A DNA stretch of 64,000 bases from JAYPWI01 sp964629575 (GTDB taxonomy: Bacteria; Actinomycetota; Acidimicrobiia; Acidimicrobiales; Poriferisodalaceae), in the NCBI GenBank assembly GCA_964629575.1, contig CAZVUM010000017.1, forward strand, positions 8,752-72,751, given 5' to 3'. The first letter of the stretch is position 1, and each line of letters opens with the position of its first letter. The notes under the pieces are model-generated. The model made no database searches, was not told the DNA's origin, and was given only the letters and a program-made list of their open reading frames with translations. Of the stretch, positions 61,033 through 64,000 are shown piece by piece. The position numbers and the translations under genes are program-made.

Positions 61033-61869
61033 ATGAGTCCCAACGCCAGCATCGTGATCCCGGCGTTCAATCGGGTGGATCTGACGGCACAGTGCCTTCG
61101 AGCACTCATCGCCAACACCCACGACGTCACGTACGAGGTCATCATCGTCGACAACGCGTCCACCGATGCGACACCCGAGCTCTGCGCGAGCCTCGGGGGC
61201 AATGCGACGGTGATCCGCAACGACGAGAATCGCGGCTTCGCAGTGGCGTGCAACCAGGGTGCCGCTGCCGCGACGAGCGATCGAATCGTGTTCCTCAACA
61301 CCGACACAGAGCCGTTCCCCAACTGGTTGCCCCCGCTCATCGCTGCCCTGGACGATCGGCCTGACGTGGGCGCTGTCGGCATGAAGCTGCTGTTCCCGGA
61401 CAGGACCATCCAACACGCAGGCGTGGTGCTGCTCGAGTTGCCGGAGTACCCGACGCTCGGTGCGCAGCACCTGCCGTACAAGGTTCCTGAGGACGACGCC
61501 CTCGCCAATCAGGCCAGGGACGTCTCGGTTGCCACGGCCGCCTGCCTCATGGTCCGGCGCGACGCCTTCGATGGGGTCGGCGGCTTCGACGAAGGCTTCT
61601 GGAATGGATACGAGGACGTCGACCTGTGTCTCAAGTTGACCGAAGCAGGCTGGCGGATCTTCTACGAGCCGGCATCGGTCCTCATCCACCACGAGAGCTC
61701 GAGTGGCCCCGAGCGCTTCCGCTGCTCTGAGGAGAACATCGCGCGCCTCCAGGAGAAGTGGGCGGGCCGGGCGACGGTGGACTTCGTCATCCGCGACGGC
61801 GAGGCGATACCGAACCCCGCCGGAATCCACACACAGGCGCTGGCGGTCTCCACCCCAACCGGCAGCTGA
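61033..61869 (+). CDS. Family-2 glycosyltransferase
   Basis: 278 residues, one GT-A domain: SIVIPAFNRVDLTAQCLRAL, VDNASTDATPEL, FLNTDTEPFPNWL (DxD), GGFDEGFWNGYEDVDLCLKLTEAGWRIFYEP. Closest in pattern to rhamnosyltransferase-like GT2 enzymes and to the second domain of the preceding giant protein. Likely adds a sugar in the same glycan pathway, perhaps on flagellin. Acceptor and sugar are unknown. Confidence 0.92.
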   Translation: MSPNASIVIPAFNRVDLTAQCLRALIANTHDVTYEVIIVDNASTDATPELCASLGGNATVIRNDENRGFAVACNQGAAAATSDRIVFLNTDTEPFPNWLPPLIAALDDRPDVGAVGMKLLFPDRTIQHAGVVLLELPEYPTLGAQHLPYKVPEDDALANQARDVSVATAACLMVRRDAFDGVGGFDEGFWNGYEDVDLCLKLTEAGWRIFYEPASVLIHHESSSGPERFRCSEENIARLQEKWAGRATVDFVIRDGEAIPNPAGIHTQALAVSTPTGS

Positions 61870-61887
61870 GGCTGCTCGGTCGCCACG

Positions 61888-62952
61888 ATGTGCGAAGCGT
61901 GCTGCGGCAACACCCTGAGCCGCCGAGGTTTTCTCACCCTCTCGGGTCTCGCAGCCTCGGCCGCGCTCCTCGCGCCGACGGCCGCGGGAGCGAACTCGCC
62001 ACCTGACCACATCAGCGACGCCGTCGACATCGGCGGTGGGTACGAGATCCTGCCGAGATCGACCTGGGGCAGCGATCTTCCACCGACGGGTCCACTGGAT
62101 GCGGAGTCTTCCGATGACGTCCGATTCCTGTTGATCCACCACAGCGCCTCGCCGAACGGCTATTCACCAGACGCCGCGATCGAGTATCTCCGGACCTTCT
62201 ACATGCTCCACACCGGTCCAGACCGCGGCTGGAACGACATCGCGTACAACTTCCTCGTCGACGAGCACGGCCGGATCTTCGAGGGTCGCGAGGGAAGCGT
62301 TCACCAACCGATCCGCGGGGATGCCACGGGCGGCAGCCAAGGATTCGCGCTGCTGTGCTGTTTCATCGGCGACCACTCCGACCAACCGCCCACCCAGCCA
62401 GCCCAAGATTCGATGGTTGCCCTCCTCGCCTGGCTCGCCAGCCGGTACGCCATCGACACAACTCCCGGCGCGACAACGTCGTTCACATCCCGAGGCTCCA
62501 ACCTCCATCCGGTCGGAACCGAGGTCAGCACCCCGACGATCGCCGGCCACCGTTCGATGTCGCTCACCGCTTGCCCCGGCGATGCGGCGATTCCGCTGGT
62601 CGAAACCGTGTTGCCCGAGCGGGTGAGTGCCCGCATTCTCGCGGGGAGCACGACCACGGTTCCCGCAACGACGGCTGGACCGTCCACGACACCCGCCACG
62701 ACTCCCGAGCCAAACTCGACCACTTCACCCGCCACGACCGCAGTCGGGCTGGGCGCGGCCGACGTCGAGGGCGCGGACGATGCCGGAGCGACCGCGCCGC
62801 AGCTCCCAGGCGGAAACACGCAGAACACCGGGCGCATCGTGACGCTCCCCACTCTCGCGGCAACGATTCTGGCCGGCGCGGTCGGCCTCGCGTGGCTACG
62901 GCTGCGCGCCGCGCGGCGTCGCGCCCACGAACGAACGGCGGCCTCCCCGTAG
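61888..62952 (+). CDS. Tat-exported N-acetylmuramoyl-L-alanine amidase (PGRP type) with C-terminal anchor
   Basis: 354 residues. Twin-arginine-type signal (SRRGFLTLSGLAASAALLA) with Cys residues before it (MCEACCGN). The amidase/PGRP domain spans ~50-255: RSTWGSDLPP, the zinc His in LLIHHSAS, GWNDIAYNFLVDEHGRIFEGRE, then AGHRSMSLTACPGDAA with the second His and the Cys. A Thr/Pro-rich spacer (~258-305) leads to a C-terminal membrane helix and basic tail, so it is probably held at the cell surface. It cleaves the amide between muramic acid and the stem peptide. It is the third wall hydrolase of this locus. Confidence 0.92.
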   Translation: MCEACCGNTLSRRGFLTLSGLAASAALLAPTAAGANSPPDHISDAVDIGGGYEILPRSTWGSDLPPTGPLDAESSDDVRFLLIHHSASPNGYSPDAAIEYLRTFYMLHTGPDRGWNDIAYNFLVDEHGRIFEGREGSVHQPIRGDATGGSQGFALLCCFIGDHSDQPPTQPAQDSMVALLAWLASRYAIDTTPGATTSFTSRGSNLHPVGTEVSTPTIAGHRSMSLTACPGDAAIPLVETVLPERVSARILAGSTTTVPATTAGPSTTPATTPEPNSTTSPATTAVGLGAADVEGADDAGATAPQLPGGNTQNTGRIVTLPTLAATILAGAVGLAWLRLRAARRRAHERTAASP

Positions 62953-62964
62953 GGAGGCCGCCGT
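62935..62964 (+). terminator. Rho-independent-like terminator after the amidase gene
   Basis: Perfect 13-bp stem ACGGCGGCCTCCC / GGGAGGCCGCCGT with loop CGTA, followed by CTTTC. The stem overlaps the amidase stop codon. Confidence 0.8.
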
Positions 62965-63000
62965 CTTTCGCATGCCATGTGGCCGCAGTGATGTGCTGAA

Positions 63001-63064
63001 ACCCAGCCGAAAGGCTGTGCTCCACAGCTCACCGCCGCGAAGCCCCAGCCGGAGGGCTGTGCTG
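63001..63064 (-). repeat. Two near-identical hairpin units downstream of fliC2
   Basis: A ~20-bp unit occurs twice (about 63002-63021 and 63044-63063), each forming CAGCC / GGCTG around a 4-base loop. On the minus strand they follow the fliC2 stop and probably end or stabilise its transcript. Confidence 0.55.
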
Positions 63065-63072
63065 ATCCAGAT

Positions 63073-63894
63073 CTAGAGCAGCGACAGAACCGAGCCCGGG
63101 ATCTGGTTCGCCTGAGCCAGCATCGCGGTACCCGCCTGAGCCATGATCTGGTTCCGGGTGAACTGCACCATCTCGAGCGCCATGTCCGTGTCACGGATAC
63201 GGCTCTCCGAAGCGCTCAGGTTCTCCTGAGCGACCTGGAGGTTCGCGATGGTGTGCTCCATCCGGTTCTGAGTCGCACCGAGCGTTGCACGGTTGGTCGA
63301 CACCGACGCAATGGCCGTGTCGAGCGTCGTGATCGCGCCGTTCGCGTCCGAGGACACGTCGATCGCGCTGATATCGGTGCCGAACACGTCGTTCGACGCC
63401 AGCGCGAGGTCGGTGCTGATGCTCATCTGGTTGGTCGTACCAGCGTTGGCGCCGACGTGGAAGGTGAGGTTGGAGGACGAGTAGTCCTGGAACACCTGGT
63501 TGCCGGCGAACGTGGTACGGGAGCCGACCGCGGTCAGCTCGCTGAGGAGCTCCGTGATCTCGGCCTGCTGGGGAACACCGTCGGTGGTGGCGGTGTTGGA
63601 GGCATCGATGGCCAGGGTCCTCATTCGCTGAAGGATCGAGTGCACCTCGTTGAGTGCGCCCTCGGCAGTCTGCACGAAGCTGATGCCGTCCTGAGCGTTG
63701 GAGATCGCCTGGCGTGTGCCATTGATTTCCGAACGCAGACGCTCACTCTTCACCAGGCCGGCAGCGTCATCGGCTGCACGGTTGATGCGGAAACCCGAAG
63801 ACAGCTTCTCGAGCGACTTGCCGAGCATGCCGTTCGTCTTCGAGAGGTTCCGGTACGAGTTGTACGCTGCGATGTTCTGATTGATTCGCGTCAC
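63073..63894 (-). CDS. fliC: Flagellin 2
   Basis: 273 residues from the GTG giving VTRINQNIAAYNSYRNLSKTNGMLGKSLEKLSSGFRINRAADDA, with GGAGGAAA 10 bases upstream. It ends SASESRIRDTDMALEMVQFTRNQIMAQAGTAMLAQANQIPGSVLSLL. Nearly the same as flagellin 1 along its whole length; differences cluster in the small central domain (for example SSSNLTFHVGANAGTTNQ against TTSALTFHVGPNAGAVNQ). Likely expressed as a second filament subunit. Leader has two CsrA-type sites. Confidence 0.96.
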   Translation of the reverse strand: MTRINQNIAAYNSYRNLSKTNGMLGKSLEKLSSGFRINRAADDAAGLVKSERLRSEINGTRQAISNAQDGISFVQTAEGALNEVHSILQRMRTLAIDASNTATTDGVPQQAEITELLSELTAVGSRTTFAGNQVFQDYSSSNLTFHVGANAGTTNQMSISTDLALASNDVFGTDISAIDVSSDANGAITTLDTAIASVSTNRATLGATQNRMEHTIANLQVAQENLSASESRIRDTDMALEMVQFTRNQIMAQAGTAMLAQANQIPGSVLSLL

Positions 63895-63904
63895 GTTGTG
63901 ATTT

Positions 63905-63941
63905 CCTCCGTGTGGGGGCGATTGCCAACATCCGTGTCGGC
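63905..63941 (-). promoter_or_regulatory. CsrA-type binding sites in the fliC2 leader
   Basis: A 6-bp hairpin GCCGAC / GTTGGC (63924-63941, minus strand, one G-U pair) displays the hexaloop ACGGAT within ACACGGATGTT, which matches the CsrA consensus ACARGGAUGU at all but one base. A second GGA lies in the ribosome site CACACGGAGGAAA (GGA at 63907-63909), 21 nt away. Confidence 0.65.
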
Positions 63942-64000
63942 TTCGCTCCGATCGGCGGCTCTCGCGATCAACCTGAGCCAAACTTCTGAAAAGTCCTTAG

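Noticed and set aside
63942..64000. Sigma-28 promoter for fliC2
   Set aside because: CTAAGG and GCCGAT are both present but more than 40 bases apart, too far for one promoter.
1..64000. CRISPR arrays, insertion sequences, prophage or integrase genes, rRNA
   Set aside because: None seen: no regularly spaced repeats, transposase-like or integrase-like proteins, or rRNA-like sequence.

Overview
The window is a high-GC actinobacterial chromosome segment, probably class Acidimicrobiia (Ilumatobacter-like). That placement is inferred from GC content, frequent GTG starts, chains of ATGA/GTGA start-stop overlaps and gene content; no rRNA or marker gene is present to prove it. About 55 kb (8.2-64 kb) is one flagellar and chemotaxis super-locus. 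The first 6 kb is unrelated metabolism and redox biology.

Layout. 1-6.05 kb: a GMC oxidoreductase cut by the left edge, an arylamine N-acetyltransferase, an acyl-CoA-ligase-type enzyme, a small MT0933-like antitoxin homologue, and a coupled pair made of a thioredoxin-fold protein and a UGSC-family selenoprotein read through an in-frame TGA. 6.1-8.2 kb: an ammonium transporter fused to a chemoreceptor signalling domain. 8.4-24.4 kb (+): fliJ, a lytic transglycosylase, fliK, flgD, flgE, flbD, motA, motB, fliL, fliM, fliN, fliO, fliP, fliQ, fliR, flhB, flhA, a FlhF-like protein without GTPase motifs, and a small membrane protein. 24.5-41 kb: two chemosensory operons arranged head to head around an H-NOX haem sensor gene. 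The left arm (-) is H-NOX, MCP, cheA, cheW, cheY, cheB, cheR, cheX, HDOD; the right arm (+) is MCP, cheA, cheW, cheB, cheR. 41.2-43.7 kb (-): HD-GYP protein, cheY, cheX. 43.8-45 kb (+): an M23 peptidase and an unknown gene. 45-56.1 kb (-): fliC1, fliS, a mini-flagellin, fliD, a fliT-like gene, fliF, fliG, fliH, a flgN-like gene, flgK, flgL, fliW, csrA. 56.5-63 kb (+): a very large two-domain glycosyltransferase, a second glycosyltransferase and a Tat-exported amidase, flanked by the two flagellin genes. 63-64 kb (-): a second flagellin.

How it fits together. The set encodes motor, switch, export gate, hook, junction, cap and filament, two kinase pathways to steer it, wall hydrolases to pass it through peptidoglycan, and candidate enzymes to glycosylate it. 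No gene for fliI, fliE, flgB, flgC, flgF/G, fliA or flhG is visible, so those parts must lie elsewhere or be replaced. FliW-CsrA next to flgL, together with CsrA-type hexaloop hairpins in both flagellin leaders, predicts the FliW-CsrA-flagellin feedback switch known from Bacillus.

Most notable: the UGSC selenoprotein with a bSECIS-like hairpin, the CsrA-type leaders, the Amt-MCP fusion, an H-NOX whose residues suggest NO selectivity, a 108-residue mini-flagellin, and an FlhB with NPVR in place of NPTH.
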